In this document: piece by piece, positions 27,175-36,833 of the stretch
How positions within the stretch are numbered: the stretch's first letter is position 1
Layout: the number at the start of each line of letters is the position of its first letter
Made by a program: the position numbers and the translations under genes
Notes under the pieces: generated by a model
What the model was told of the DNA's origin: nothing
Seen by the model: the letters and a program-made list of their open reading frames with translations, nothing else
Databases searched by the model: none
From: Polynucleobacter necessarius
GTDB taxonomy: Bacteria > Pseudomonadota > Gammaproteobacteria > Burkholderiales > Burkholderiaceae
DNA length: 64,000 bases
Assembly: GCF_900096765.1 (NCBI RefSeq)
Contig: NZ_LT615228.1
Coordinates: 1,680,669-1,744,668, forward strand
Direction of reading: 5' to 3'

Positions 27175-28917
27175 ATGAAAGCATCACAATCATTTCTCGC
27201 TACTTTAAAAGAAGCCCCCTCTGACGCAGAGGTAGTTTCACACAAGCTTATGGTGCGCGCAGGCCTTATTCGCAAGCTGAATGCTGGCATTTATAACTAT
27301 TTACCTCTCGGGTTAAAAGTCATTCGTAAGGTAGAAAACATCATTCGCGAAGAAATGAATCGTGCGGGCGCGATTGAATTGTTGATGCCAATGATTCAGT
27401 CAGCTGAACTATGGCAAGAGACTGGTCGCTGGGACAAAATGGGTCCTGAGTTGCTTCGCATTAAAGATCGTCATGATCGTGATTTTTTAATTCAGCCAAC
27501 TTCCGAAGAAGTCATCACTGATTTAGCTCGTAATGAAATCAAGAGCTACAAACAATTACCGGTCAATTTTTATCAGATTCAAACGAAGTTTCGTGATGAG
27601 CGTCGTCCCCGTTTTGGCATTATGCGTGGTCGCGAGTTCAGCATGAAAGACGCCTATTCGTTTGATCGTGATGCAGAAGGCTTAAAAAAGTCTTATCAAA
27701 ACATGTTTGATGCCTATACCCGTATCTTCAGGCGTATGGGCCTGCAATTCAGAGCAGTGACAGCGGATAACGGGGCTATTGGTGGCTCAGGTTCACAAGA
27801 GTTTCATGTGATTGCAGAAACTGGTGAAGATGCGATTGTCTATTGTCCAAATTCTGATTACGCAGCTAATCTTGAGGCTGCTGAATCTCTGACATTAATT
27901 GCGACGCGCGGTCCTGCAAATGCATCGATGACTAAGGTAGCAACCCCAGATCAAACCAATTGCGCTGATGTTGCTAAGTTCCTCAATATCCCACTTCATA
28001 AGACCGTTAAATCTTTATTGTTTGCCGCTGATCAAGAAAAAGGTCCAGCCAAACTGTTTATGTTGTTGATTCGTGGCGATCACGAACTTAATGAAGTCAA
28101 GGCTAGCAAGATTCCAGGAATGACCCAGTCTCGCTTTGCAACTGAGGCGGAAATTAAACAAGCATGCAATGCGCCTGCCGGATATCTCGGTCCTGTAGGT
28201 GTTAGCGCTGATGTTAAGGTTGTGGCAGATCGTACAGTTGCCAATATGTCTGATTTTATCTGTGGTGCCAATGATGCTGGTTACCACCTGACTGGCGTCA
28301 ATTGGGTGCGTGATTTACCTGAACCATTGGTAATGGATATTCGCAATGCCGTAATCGGTGATCTTTCTCCTGATGGAAAAGGTGCGGTTGATATTTGCCG
28401 TGGCATTGAAGTTGGCCACGTTTTTCAGTTGGGTACGCGCTACTCTGAAGCAATGGGATGTACGTATTTGGACCAACAAGGAAAAGCGCAGCCGATGGTG
28501 ATGGGCTGCTATGGCATTGGTGTGACTCGTTTGCTTGGTGCTGCAATTGAGCAGGGTCATGACGATAAAGGGATCATTTGGCCAATTTCAATGGCTCCTT
28601 TTGAGGTAGTGATTTGCCCAATGGGCTATGAGAAGTCTGAGGCGGTGAGAGCGGCATGCGATCAATTGCACGATGAATTACTCGCTGCTGGTATTGATGT
28701 GATTTTGGATGATCGTAACGAGCGTCCCGGCGCGATGTTTGCTGATTGGGAGTTGATCGGTGCACCATTCCGCGTAGTGATTGGTGATCGTGGTTTAGCT
28801 GATTCTCAAGTGGAATTTAAAGGCCGCACTGACGTTGAGTCACAAAATATTCCGTTGGCGCAAATTAAAGAGAAGGTGATTGCCGCAGTTCAAGCTGCTA
28901 AAACCCTTGTGAATTAA
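27175..28917 (+). CDS. proS: Prolyl-tRNA synthetase (bacterial type, with editing insertion)
   Basis: This class II synthetase charges tRNA-Pro. It has motif 2 ([21 protein letters not shown] in part), motif 3 (GCYGIGVTR) and the YbaK-like editing insertion at about residues 230-390. I favour ATG 27175 ([15 protein letters not shown]), which gives 580 residues and the usual N-terminus. The in-frame ATG at 27160 comes from the second copy of a tandem repeat and would add five residues. No clear Shine-Dalgarno precedes either. Confidence 0.94.
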   Translation: MKASQSFLATLKEAPSDAEVVSHKLMVRAGLIRKLNAGIYNYLPLGLKVIRKVENIIREEMNRAGAIELLMPMIQSAELWQETGRWDKMGPELLRIKDRHDRDFLIQPTSEEVITDLARNEIKSYKQLPVNFYQIQTKFRDERRPRFGIMRGREFSMKDAYSFDRDAEGLKKSYQNMFDAYTRIFRRMGLQFRAVTADNGAIGGSGSQEFHVIAETGEDAIVYCPNSDYAANLEAAESLTLIATRGPANASMTKVATPDQTNCADVAKFLNIPLHKTVKSLLFAADQEKGPAKLFMLLIRGDHELNEVKASKIPGMTQSRFATEAEIKQACNAPAGYLGPVGVSADVKVVADRTVANMSDFICGANDAGYHLTGVNWVRDLPEPLVMDIRNAVIGDLSPDGKGAVDICRGIEVGHVFQLGTRYSEAMGCTYLDQQGKAQPMVMGCYGIGVTRLLGAAIEQGHDDKGIIWPISMAPFEVVICPMGYEKSEAVRAACDQLHDELLAAGIDVILDDRNERPGAMFADWELIGAPFRVVIGDRGLADSQVEFKGRTDVESQNIPLAQIKEKVIAAVQAAKTLVN

Positions 28918-28955
28918 TTCATTCACAAAACTAAGCACTAAGTACACGTATTGAG

Positions 28956-30338
28956 TTATTTTTTAAAAAGTCCGCCAATACCCTTGGCGGCTCCTTTGGC
29001 AGCCATCGCTGCCATCGTGCGGGCCATTTTCCCGCCTTTGAATTGTTTCATCATGGCCTGCATTTGCTCGAACTGAGCTAGCAGACGATTGACTTCTTGA
29101 ACTTCTACGCCAGCACCGGCAGCAATGCGACGTTTACGGCTGGCTTTGAGTAATTCAGGTTTGCTGCGCTCGCGTGGCGTCATGCTGTCAATAATTCCAC
29201 GCATACGTTTGGTTTGTTTGTCAGCGTTGCTCAGATTTGCTTTGGATGCCGCTTGCGCCACTTGACTAGGTAATTTATCCATCAAGCTGGCCATGCCACC
29301 CATTTTTTGCATTTGCATGAGTTGATCTCGAAAGTCTTCTAGATCAAACCCGCCTTTAGATATCTTGCTCGCTAGTTTTTCTGCCTTTGCAACATCCACA
29401 TGTTGCTGCGCTTGTTCCACTAGAGCCAGAATGTCGCCCATTCCTAAAATGCGGTTAGCCATGCGCTCCGCATCAAAGGCTTCAAGACCATCCATCTTTT
29501 CTGCCACACCAATGAATTTCAGTGGCACACCAGTAACTTGGCGAACTGAAAGTGCGGCACCCCCACGGGAGTCGCCATCTAATTTGGTGAGGATGACGCC
29601 AGTGAGGGGAAGCGCCTCATGGAAGGCTTTAGCAGTGTTGACCGCATCTTGTCCGAGCATGGCGTCAACGACAAACAGAGTTTCAATCGGATTGAGGCTG
29701 GCGTGCAAGGTCTTAATTTCTTGCATCAATGCCTCATCAATACCAAGGCGGCCTGCAGTATCCACAATCACCACATCAAAATAGTGGCGGCGCGCCCAAT
29801 CGAGTGCGGCTGTTGCAATGTCATTTGGCTTTTGATTGACGTTGCTTGGGAAAAATTCTGCACCTACTTGTTTTGTAACGGTCTCTAACTGTTCGATAGC
29901 GGCAGGGCGATATACGTCACAAGAAACTGTTAAGACTTTTTTCTTCTTTTTCTCTTGCAGCCATTTGGCCAGCTTTCCCACGGAGGTCGTTTTACCAGCA
30001 CCTTGCAGACCTGCCATCAAGATGACCGCAGGAGGTTGGGTGGCTAAATTGAGTTCACCACTCTGATTGGCTTCGCCCATCATGACTTGGGCAAGTTCGC
30101 GTTGAACAACTCCTACTAACGCCTGTCCAGGGCTCAGGCTGCCAACCACCTCCTCACCCAAGGCTTTAAATTTAATTTGCTCGAGCAAAGACTTCACTAC
30201 TGGCAGGGCAACGTCAGCCTCGAGCAAGGCTAGACGTATCTCCCGCAGCATTTCTGCGGTATTGGCTTCAGTGAGGCGGGCTTGCCCCCGCATGGTTTTA
30301 ACAACGCGGGATAGACGGTCGGTGAGGTTTTCTAGCAT
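28956..30338 (-). CDS. ffh: Signal recognition particle protein Ffh
   Basis: Ffh binds 4.5S RNA and signal sequences of nascent membrane proteins. The N domain and GTPase domain are present with G1 GLQGAGKTT (about residues 109-117), DTAGRL and TKLDGDSRGG. The methionine-rich M domain follows from about 300 (MQMQKMGGM, MQAMMKQFKGGKM). Length 460 is normal. It converges with proS and diverges from the CcsA-like gene. Confidence 0.97.
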   Translation of the reverse strand: MLENLTDRLSRVVKTMRGQARLTEANTAEMLREIRLALLEADVALPVVKSLLEQIKFKALGEEVVGSLSPGQALVGVVQRELAQVMMGEANQSGELNLATQPPAVILMAGLQGAGKTTSVGKLAKWLQEKKKKKVLTVSCDVYRPAAIEQLETVTKQVGAEFFPSNVNQKPNDIATAALDWARRHYFDVVIVDTAGRLGIDEALMQEIKTLHASLNPIETLFVVDAMLGQDAVNTAKAFHEALPLTGVILTKLDGDSRGGAALSVRQVTGVPLKFIGVAEKMDGLEAFDAERMANRILGMGDILALVEQAQQHVDVAKAEKLASKISKGGFDLEDFRDQLMQMQKMGGMASLMDKLPSQVAQAASKANLSNADKQTKRMRGIIDSMTPRERSKPELLKASRKRRIAAGAGVEVQEVNRLLAQFEQMQAMMKQFKGGKMARTMAAMAAKGAAKGIGGLFKK

Positions 30339-30358
30339 TTATCGATTAGACTTTCCAG

Positions 30359-31207
30359 ATGGATATTTTAGGTCACTCAAGTTACGGCTTGCTTCCCAGC
30401 GCACTTTACTTGCTTCTTTTGCTCTTTTTGAGCTTGAGATCAAAGGGTGGCGCCGAGTCCTTAGGCTCTACTGGACTAGTTCAAGTGTTCATTTTGATGA
30501 TTTTGGTGATTCATGGAGTGGTCTTACATGAATCTGTTTTTACCGCCCAAGGTTTTGTATTTGGTTTTGCTCAAGACTTATCTCTCATTGCATGGGTTGG
30601 GCTTGCCTTTTATTGGTTTCAGTCCTGGTTCTTGCCGATTGCCAGTCTGCGTTGGCTTGCCGTTCTGTTTGCCTTGGTCTGCTCGTTGTTGCCAAGCTTA
30701 TTTCCTGGAAATCTGATCTCTCCTAAGGCGGTTTCTGACCCTTGGTTTAAAGGGCATTTTATTGTGGCAACGATCTCAGTTGGTTTGCTCAGCTTGGCCG
30801 CCATGCATGCTATGCTTATGAGCATTCAGGACCGCGCCTTACATCGCCAGCTTGCTATTGTTCCCGATAGCCGAGTAGCGCATTGGTTGGAAGATTTGCC
30901 GCCTCTCATGACTATGGAAAGCTTGTTATTTAATTTGCTGTATGTTGGTTTTGCACTCTTAAGCTTGACAGTATTTTCTGGTCTACTTTTCTCTCAAACA
31001 TTGTTTGGTAGACCCTTGGTCTTTGACCATAAAACCATCTTTGCTTTAATTTCTTGGTTTTTATTCGCGGGCCTGTTGTTGGCGCGTTGGCGAGTGGGCT
31101 TGCGAGGCCGGGCTGCGATTAGGTGGGTATTAAGCGCGTACACAGCTTTGTTACTTGCTTATGTAGGTAGTCGTTTTGTTTTAGAAGTGATTCTTCAAAG
31201 AGCATGA
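30359..31207 (+). CDS. CcsA/YpjD-type cytochrome c assembly membrane protein
   Basis: This 282-residue protein has about eight hydrophobic segments and matches the CcsA/HemX-like inner-membrane family (YpjD type). Conserved His residues occur in putative heme-handling positions (HGVVLHES; HFIVATISVG...MHAML). The family moves heme for cytochrome c or related assembly, but YpjD members next to ffh have no proven role. The AmpD fusion gene follows after 3 bases. Confidence 0.82.
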   Translation: MDILGHSSYGLLPSALYLLLLLFLSLRSKGGAESLGSTGLVQVFILMILVIHGVVLHESVFTAQGFVFGFAQDLSLIAWVGLAFYWFQSWFLPIASLRWLAVLFALVCSLLPSLFPGNLISPKAVSDPWFKGHFIVATISVGLLSLAAMHAMLMSIQDRALHRQLAIVPDSRVAHWLEDLPPLMTMESLLFNLLYVGFALLSLTVFSGLLFSQTLFGRPLVFDHKTIFALISWFLFAGLLLARWRVGLRGRAAIRWVLSAYTALLLAYVGSRFVLEVILQRA

Positions 31208-31210
31208 CCC

Positions 31211-32020
31211 TTGATTAAATGGCTTTTATTAATTGCGATCGGGTATTTTTTCTATCGCTGGCTCAAGCTGCAAAAGCAAGCCAAAGAGAATGTAAATAAT
31301 CCCTCCAAACCTATGTCAGATAAGGCTTTGGATTCAGAGCCAGTAGTCCAATGCCAGTCTTGCCAAGTGCATCTTCCAAGATCCGAGGCGCAGATCTATG
31401 ACTCCCGTTTTTATTGCTCACAAGAGCATCTCAAAAGCATGGATGAGCAAGGTTGGCTTGGTAATGCGCATTGGCGTTTATCACCCAATCAAGATGATCG
31501 ACCTGAAGAAGTGCGGCCTGATTTAGTGGTAATCCATCATATTAGCCTGCCACCCGGAGAATTTAAATCTGGCGAGGCTACTCAGTACGTCGTAGATTTT
31601 TTTCAAAATAAATTAAATCCCAATGAGCATCCATATTTTGCACAGATTGCCGATCAAAAAGTATCTAGCCATTTTTTGATTAGCAGATCTGGTGAGTTGT
31701 TTCAGTTTGTTTCCATTCAAAAGAAAGCTTGGCATGCAGGAGTTTCTTTCTTTAAGGGTCGAGAAAAGTGCAATGACTTTTCAATCGGAATTGAGCTCGA
31801 AGGTGATGGAGACACCCAATTTGAGCAGGCCCAGTATGAAACACTTGCCAATCTTGTCCGTGAACTAGCAGTGCGTTACCAGCATCTGCAATTTGCTGGA
31901 CATAGTGATATCGCCCCGACTCGAAAGACAGATCCTGGAATCTTCTTTGATTGGAAAAGATTCCAAAATGACGCAGGTATTTCTTCCGATCGGCTTCCAT
32001 ACGGAATTGCTAAGCGTTAA
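31211..32020 (+). CDS. ampD: PP0621-family N-terminus fused to AmpD amidase
   Basis: One open frame joins two proteins that are usually separate. Residues 1-80 are PP0621-like: a membrane segment (WLLLIAIGYFFYRWL) and a zinc-ribbon-like motif (CQSCQVHLPRSEA...YCSQEH). From about residue 84 it is AmpD, the 1,6-anhydro-muropeptide amidase of cell-wall recycling, with zinc ligands in VIHHIS and GHSDIAPTRKTDPG. The start is TTG (31211), three bases after the CcsA-like stop. An internal Met (MDEQGWLG) could still make free cytosolic AmpD. If the fusion is made, the amidase would be membrane-tethered. Confidence 0.82.
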   Translation: MIKWLLLIAIGYFFYRWLKLQKQAKENVNNPSKPMSDKALDSEPVVQCQSCQVHLPRSEAQIYDSRFYCSQEHLKSMDEQGWLGNAHWRLSPNQDDRPEEVRPDLVVIHHISLPPGEFKSGEATQYVVDFFQNKLNPNEHPYFAQIADQKVSSHFLISRSGELFQFVSIQKKAWHAGVSFFKGREKCNDFSIGIELEGDGDTQFEQAQYETLANLVRELAVRYQHLQFAGHSDIAPTRKTDPGIFFDWKRFQNDAGISSDRLPYGIAKR

Positions 32021-32032
32021 TCCTTTTTGTTT

Positions 32033-32054
32033 GTGAGCGTACGCTTACTTTTTT
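32033..32054 (+). terminator. Rho-independent terminator after ampD
   Basis: GTGAGCG (32033-32039) and CGCTTAC (32042-32048) pair with one wobble, and a T6 follows. The 2-base loop means the top pair probably opens, so this is a short, moderate terminator. Confidence 0.65.
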
Positions 32055-32153
32055 AGCCTTTTCCTAAAACGGTCTAAAAACTACGCACCAAAATAACCCT
32101 CAAATTGCTGAATTGCTTAGTAAAAATACTGATAAGTTTTTGTCAGAAAAACC

Positions 32154-32182
32154 TTACCAAACACTCAATATTTCCCTATACT
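32154..32182 (+). promoter_or_regulatory. Predicted nrdAB promoter
   Basis: TTACCA (32154-32159) and TATACT (32177-32182) are 17 bases apart, with 4/6 and 5/6 matches to the sigma-70 consensus. The -10 is covered by the first NrdR box, the expected layout for repression. Confidence 0.6.
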
Positions 32183-32219
32183 TAGTGCCTAATACACTTT
32201 AAAATACTAGATGTAGTGT
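32173..32219. promoter_or_regulatory. Two NrdR boxes upstream of nrdAB
   Basis: Against the NrdR consensus ACACTATATATAGTGT, box 1 (32173-32188) matches 11 of 16 positions and box 2 (32204-32219, ATACTAGATGTAGTGT) 13 of 16. They start exactly 31 bases apart, three helical turns, which is the established spacing for NrdR. nrdR itself is not in the window. Box 1 overlaps the predicted -10. Confidence 0.82.
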
Positions 32220-32292
32220 TTTAACCAAGCAATACTTCATTGTTTTTTAACGATTTTTTGTCCAAATTACTATATAGACGAGCAGGAGCAAC

Positions 32293-35277
32293 ATGACATG
32301 CGCCAATCCACAGACAGCAGGCCAAACACCCGGAGCAAATAACCCAGGAATGAGCCCTGCAGGAACAATGAATCAAGCTCCTTCTGCTAGTTTTGTAGCC
32401 GGTGGTGTTGGTGGTACTCAGGCAATCCAATTGTCTGAGTACAAAATTATTCGTCGTAACGGCTCAGTGGTGGCTTTTGAGCCATCCAAGATTGCAATTG
32501 CAGTAACAAAAGCATTTTTGGCGGTTAACGGTGGCCAAGGGGCTGCTTCTGCGCGAGTGCGTGAGCAAGTTGAGCAGCTTACTCATTCAGTAGTGCGTGC
32601 TTTGTTGCGTAGTCGTCCGAATGGCGGAACATTCCACATTGAAGATATTCAAGACCAAGTTGAATTGGCTTTGATGCGCAGTGGCGAGCACAACGTTGCG
32701 CGTGCATATGTTCTTTACCGTGAAAAACGCAATCAAGAGCGCGCTGCTCAACAAGAAGTTTCTCAAGATGCTCAAACAGCAAACCAAACTGCTGAGTCAG
32801 GTATTAAGGTAACCGACAATGGTGTCGAGAAGTGGCTGGATATGGCTGCCTTGCGGACTGTGATTGAGGCCGCTTGTGAAGGCTTGGGCAATCATATTGA
32901 TGCCACTCCAATTATTACTGAAACGATTAAGAATTTGTATGATGGTGTGCCGATGGCGCAAGTATATGACTCTGCAATCTTGGCCTCACGTACATTAATT
33001 GAAAAAGATCCTGCATACAGTCAGGTAACCGCTCGCATCTTAATGCACGTGATTCGCAAAGAGATCTTAGGTAGGGAAGTATTACAAGGTGATATGCAGG
33101 CTGAGTACACCACCTATTTCGCTAAGTACATTAACGAAGGTATTTCTGCCGAATTGCTAGACCCACGTATGCGTGAGTTTGACTTGCCACGTCTGGCAGC
33201 AGCTTTGAATGCCAGCCGTGACTTGCAGTTTAACTATCTCGGTTTACAAACTTTGTATGACCGCTATTTCTTGCACATTGAAGATCGCCGTATTGAGATG
33301 CCACAAGCGTTCTTTATGCGTGTTGCAATGGGCTTGGCCTTAAATGAATTAGACCGCGAGCGTCGGGCTATTGAGTTCTATGAAATTCTCTCGACATTTG
33401 ATTTCATGTCCAGCACTCCAACCTTATTCAACTCAGCGACAACTCGTCCGCAGCTCTCTAGCTGCTACTTGACTACTGTTGAGGATGATCTTGATGGCAT
33501 CTATGAAGCACTAAAAGAAAATGCTTTGTTGTCTAAATTTGCTGGTGGCTTGGGTAATGACTGGACCAATGTTCGCGCATTGGGCAGCCATATCAAAGGT
33601 ACTAACGGTAAATCACAAGGTGTAGTGCCCTTCCTAAAGGTGGTCAATGACACAGCTGTTGCTGTGAACCAAGGCGGTAAGCGTAAAGGTGCGGTTTGCG
33701 CCTACTTAGAAACCTGGCACTTGGATATTGAGGAGTTCTTGGAATTGCGTAAGAACACTGGTGACGACCGTCGCCGTACTCATGATATGAATACCTCTAA
33801 CTGGATTCCTGACTTGTTCATGAAGCGCGTCATGGAAAACGGTGATTGGACACTGTTCTCGCCATCTAACACTCCAGATTTACATGACAAGTTTGGCAAG
33901 GCATTCGAAGAGGCTTATGTTGCTTACGAGCAAAAAGCGGATCGCGGTGAGTTGAAACCATTCCGCCGCATTCCTGCGCAGCAATTGTGGCGCAAGATGC
34001 TCGGTATGTTGTTTGAAACTGGCCATCCATGGATCACTTTCAAAGATCCTTGCAATATCCGTAGCCCACAACAACATATCGGTGTTGTGCATTCCTCTAA
34101 TTTATGTACGGAGATCACCCTCAATACAAACGAGGATGAGATTGCGGTTTGCAACCTGGGTTCTGTGAACTTAACTGCACATATGACTACTGACGCGAAC
34201 GGTAAGCTGGTTCTAGATCACGAAAAACTCCAAAAAACCGTACGTACTGCAATGCGTATGCTTGATAACGTAATCGACATCAACTACTACGCAGTAGCAA
34301 AGGCACGTAATTCCAACTTGAAGCACCGTCCAGTTGGAATGGGCATCATGGGCTTCCAGGATTGCTTACATATGCAACGCATTCCTTATGCAAGCGATGA
34401 GGCAGTGAAGTTTGCCGATTCTTCAATGGAAGCAGTTTGCTACTATGCTTACCAAGCTTCTAGCGAATTAGCTGAAGAGCGTGGCGTTTACAGTACTTAT
34501 AAAGGTTCTTTATGGGACCGTGGCATTCTCCCGCAAGATTCAGTAGCTTTGTTGGCTGCTGAGCGCGGTGGTTATGTTGAGGTGGATAATTCCTCTACCA
34601 TGGATTGGAATAACTTGCGTGCCCGTATTAAGCAACACGGCATGCGTAATTCTAATTGCGTAGCGATTGCTCCAACGGCAACGATTTCCAATATTATTGG
34701 CGTTTCAGCTTGTATTGAGCTTACCTTCCAGAACTTGTTTGTGAAATCTAACCTTTCAGGTGAGTTCACAGTGGTTAATGAGTACCTGGTACGTGATTTG
34801 AAAGATCGTGGCCTGTGGGATGAGGTGATGATTGCTGATTTGAAGTACTTTGACGGTACTTTGTCCAAGATTGATCGCATTCCACAAGATTTGCGCGATT
34901 TGTACGCAACCGCCTTCGAAGTAGAGCCAAGCTGGTTGGTTGAGGCAGCTTCTCGTCGTCAGAAGTGGATCGACCAAGCTCAGTCACTAAACATCTACAT
35001 GGCTGGTGCATCTGGCAAGAAACTCGATGACACTTACAAGTTGGCATGGTTACGTGGCCTCAAAACTACTTATTACTTGCGCACTATGGCTGCAACTCAC
35101 GTCGAGAAATCAACTGTTGCCAGCGGTCAATTGAACTCTGTATCCAGTGGTGGCGGGGTGAATGGTACCGATGCAGCTGCAGTTGCTAATGCTGCAGGCG
35201 CAGTAGAGGCGGATGGTCCAGTTTGCACAATGCGTCCAGGTGATGCAGGATTTGAAGAATGTGAAGCATGCCAATAA
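32293..35277 (+). CDS. nrdA: Class Ia ribonucleoside-diphosphate reductase, alpha subunit
   Basis: NrdA reduces ribonucleotides for DNA synthesis together with NrdB. An ATP-cone allosteric domain lies at about residues 48-150 (YKIIRRNGSVVAFEPSKI). The catalytic barrel follows with LSSCYLTTVEDDLDGI, NLCTEI and PTATISNIIG. The C-terminal redox tail ends in CEAC. At 994 residues it carries a low-complexity N-terminal leader of about 45 residues rich in Pro/Gly/Gln. A clear AGGAG site precedes the ATG. nrdB follows after 45 bases. Confidence 0.96.
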   Translation: MTCANPQTAGQTPGANNPGMSPAGTMNQAPSASFVAGGVGGTQAIQLSEYKIIRRNGSVVAFEPSKIAIAVTKAFLAVNGGQGAASARVREQVEQLTHSVVRALLRSRPNGGTFHIEDIQDQVELALMRSGEHNVARAYVLYREKRNQERAAQQEVSQDAQTANQTAESGIKVTDNGVEKWLDMAALRTVIEAACEGLGNHIDATPIITETIKNLYDGVPMAQVYDSAILASRTLIEKDPAYSQVTARILMHVIRKEILGREVLQGDMQAEYTTYFAKYINEGISAELLDPRMREFDLPRLAAALNASRDLQFNYLGLQTLYDRYFLHIEDRRIEMPQAFFMRVAMGLALNELDRERRAIEFYEILSTFDFMSSTPTLFNSATTRPQLSSCYLTTVEDDLDGIYEALKENALLSKFAGGLGNDWTNVRALGSHIKGTNGKSQGVVPFLKVVNDTAVAVNQGGKRKGAVCAYLETWHLDIEEFLELRKNTGDDRRRTHDMNTSNWIPDLFMKRVMENGDWTLFSPSNTPDLHDKFGKAFEEAYVAYEQKADRGELKPFRRIPAQQLWRKMLGMLFETGHPWITFKDPCNIRSPQQHIGVVHSSNLCTEITLNTNEDEIAVCNLGSVNLTAHMTTDANGKLVLDHEKLQKTVRTAMRMLDNVIDINYYAVAKARNSNLKHRPVGMGIMGFQDCLHMQRIPYASDEAVKFADSSMEAVCYYAYQASSELAEERGVYSTYKGSLWDRGILPQDSVALLAAERGGYVEVDNSSTMDWNNLRARIKQHGMRNSNCVAIAPTATISNIIGVSACIELTFQNLFVKSNLSGEFTVVNEYLVRDLKDRGLWDEVMIADLKYFDGTLSKIDRIPQDLRDLYATAFEVEPSWLVEAASRRQKWIDQAQSLNIYMAGASGKKLDDTYKLAWLRGLKTTYYLRTMAATHVEKSTVASGQLNSVSSGGGVNGTDAAAVANAAGAVEADGPVCTMRPGDAGFEECEACQ

Positions 35278-35322
35278 GCCATTTGCTTATTGGCCACAAA
35301 TAGAAGAATTTAGGAGAAAGTT

Positions 35323-36501
35323 ATGTTGAATTGGGATGAGGAAGTTGCTCCAGCACTGGCGAAAGCTGGGTTTGCACCGCAGCCGGTTGCAGTGGAGCCA
35401 CAACGTCCACAGCCAGATCAAGCTGCAATGCCTGCACAAGATCAAAGTGCGCCTGCTGTGGGCGCAGCTATTGGCGCGGAAATGCGTCGTGTGAATGTGG
35501 CTGATAAGCGCGTGATTAATGCCAAGACTGACGTTAATCAGTTGGTTCCGTTTAAATATAAATGGGCTTGGGAGAAATATTTAGCTGGTTGTGCAAACCA
35601 CTGGATGCCACAAGAAATCAATATGAATCGCGATATCGCTCTCTGGAAAGACCCAAATGGTCTTACTGAGGATGAGCGTCGCATTATCAAGCGCAATCTT
35701 GGTTTCTTTACCACTGCCGATTCTTTAGCGGCAAACAATATTGTTTTAGGTACATACCGTCAAATTACTGCTCCAGAATGCCGCCAATACTTATTGCGTC
35801 AAGCTTTTGAAGAGGCAATTCATACCCATGCATATCAATATATTGTTGAATCTTTGGGTTTAGATCAGTCCGAAATCTTTAATGCGTATCACGAGATTGA
35901 CTCGATTCGCGCTAAAGACGAGTTTCTTATTCCATTTATTGACGTATTAACTGATCCAACATTTAAGACTGGCACATTAGAAAACGATCAAAAATTACTT
36001 CGTTCTCTAATTGTTTTTGCCTGCGTAATGGAAGGTTTGTTCTTTTATGTTGGTTTTACGCAAATACTTGCTATGGGTCGTCAAAACAAAATGACGGGTG
36101 CTGCTGAGCAGTATCAATACATCCTTCGTGATGAGTCAATGCATTGCAATTTTGGTATCGATTTGATTAACCAAATTAAGCTGGAGAACCCGCAGTTATG
36201 GACTTCCGCGTTCAAAGATGAGATCAAATCGATCTTCGAAAAAGCGGTCGAATTAGAGTACCGTTATGCTGAAGATACGATGCCTCGTGGAGTGCTCGGA
36301 TTGAATGCTCCAATGTTCAAAGGGTACCTAAGATACATTTGTAATCGCAGATGTTTGCAAATAGGACTTGACGCGATGTTCCCAAATGAAGAGAATCCAT
36401 TTCCATGGATGTCAGAAATGATTGATCTTAAGAAAGAAAGAAACTTTTTTGAGACACGCGTTATTGAGTATCAAACTGGCGGTGCGCTAAGTTGGGAGTA
36501 G
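35323..36501 (+). CDS. nrdB: Class Ia ribonucleoside-diphosphate reductase, beta subunit
   Basis: NrdB carries the di-iron/tyrosyl-radical cofactor. Iron ligands are recognisable in FTTADSLA (Asp), [12 protein letters not shown] (Glu, His and the likely radical Tyr), [10 protein letters not shown] and DESMHCN. An N-terminal extension of about 60 residues, rich in Pro, Gln and Ala, precedes the catalytic fold, giving 392 residues. A ribosome site (TTAGGAGAAAG) lies before the ATG. Transcription should end at the terminator at 36644. Confidence 0.96.
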   Translation: MLNWDEEVAPALAKAGFAPQPVAVEPQRPQPDQAAMPAQDQSAPAVGAAIGAEMRRVNVADKRVINAKTDVNQLVPFKYKWAWEKYLAGCANHWMPQEINMNRDIALWKDPNGLTEDERRIIKRNLGFFTTADSLAANNIVLGTYRQITAPECRQYLLRQAFEEAIHTHAYQYIVESLGLDQSEIFNAYHEIDSIRAKDEFLIPFIDVLTDPTFKTGTLENDQKLLRSLIVFACVMEGLFFYVGFTQILAMGRQNKMTGAAEQYQYILRDESMHCNFGIDLINQIKLENPQLWTSAFKDEIKSIFEKAVELEYRYAEDTMPRGVLGLNAPMFKGYLRYICNRRCLQIGLDAMFPNEENPFPWMSEMIDLKKERNFFETRVIEYQTGGALSWE

Positions 36502-36643
36502 TAAGTAGCAAGTAAGCGCATAGCCGGCTAAATAGGAGATTAGATGGTTGGATAGTTTAAGTAGTCAGCAAAAACAGACTCAAATCCAAAATCCCTCGCG
36601 TAAGGGTACCTGGGCTATTTCCCCTATTTTTTCCAGCAAATTT

Positions 36644-36678
36644 AAAAAGCCGTTGTCCTTCGGGGTCACGGCTTTTTT
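36644..36678 (+). terminator. Rho-independent terminator after nrdB
   Basis: Arms AAAAAGCCGT (36644-36653) and ACGGCTTTTT (36668-36677) are perfect and enclose an inner CC-TTCG-GG tetraloop stem, followed by Ts. Confidence 0.9.
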
Positions 36679-36680
36679 CC

Positions 36681-36830
36681 AAGATTCATTAGCGTGCAGC
36701 ACTTAGCTTCAAGCCGCGCGCCGATGAATGGCTCGCTCGTCAGCTCCAAGGGGTTGCAAAACCCGGTGGAATTAGATGGTCGGGTCTTCTTAATGTAGTT
36801 TTGTACTAATCCTCACGTGAAGGAGTAACA
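36681..36830 (+). other. Foldable, GC-rich segment upstream of the H1-like gene (candidate leader or small RNA)
   Basis: The stretch from nrdB to the H1-like gene (36502-36833) has no convincing gene. After the nrdB terminator the DNA becomes GC-rich and can form two hairpins. The first pairs ATTCAT (36685) with ATGAAT (36724) and GCGTGC with GCGCGC inside. The second is GGGTT-GCAA-AACCC, a GNRA tetraloop, with outer UCCA/UGGA pairs at about 36748-36774. A structured 5' leader or small RNA is possible. The segment is also open in several frames, so a degraded coding sequence is an alternative. The part at 36502-36643 holds nothing I recognise. Confidence 0.35.
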
Positions 36831-36833
36831 CAC

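Noticed and set aside
36720..36780. A tRNA-like fold before the H1-like gene
   Set aside because: No T-loop GGTTC-type motif, no acceptor stem or CCA end; only isolated hairpins.
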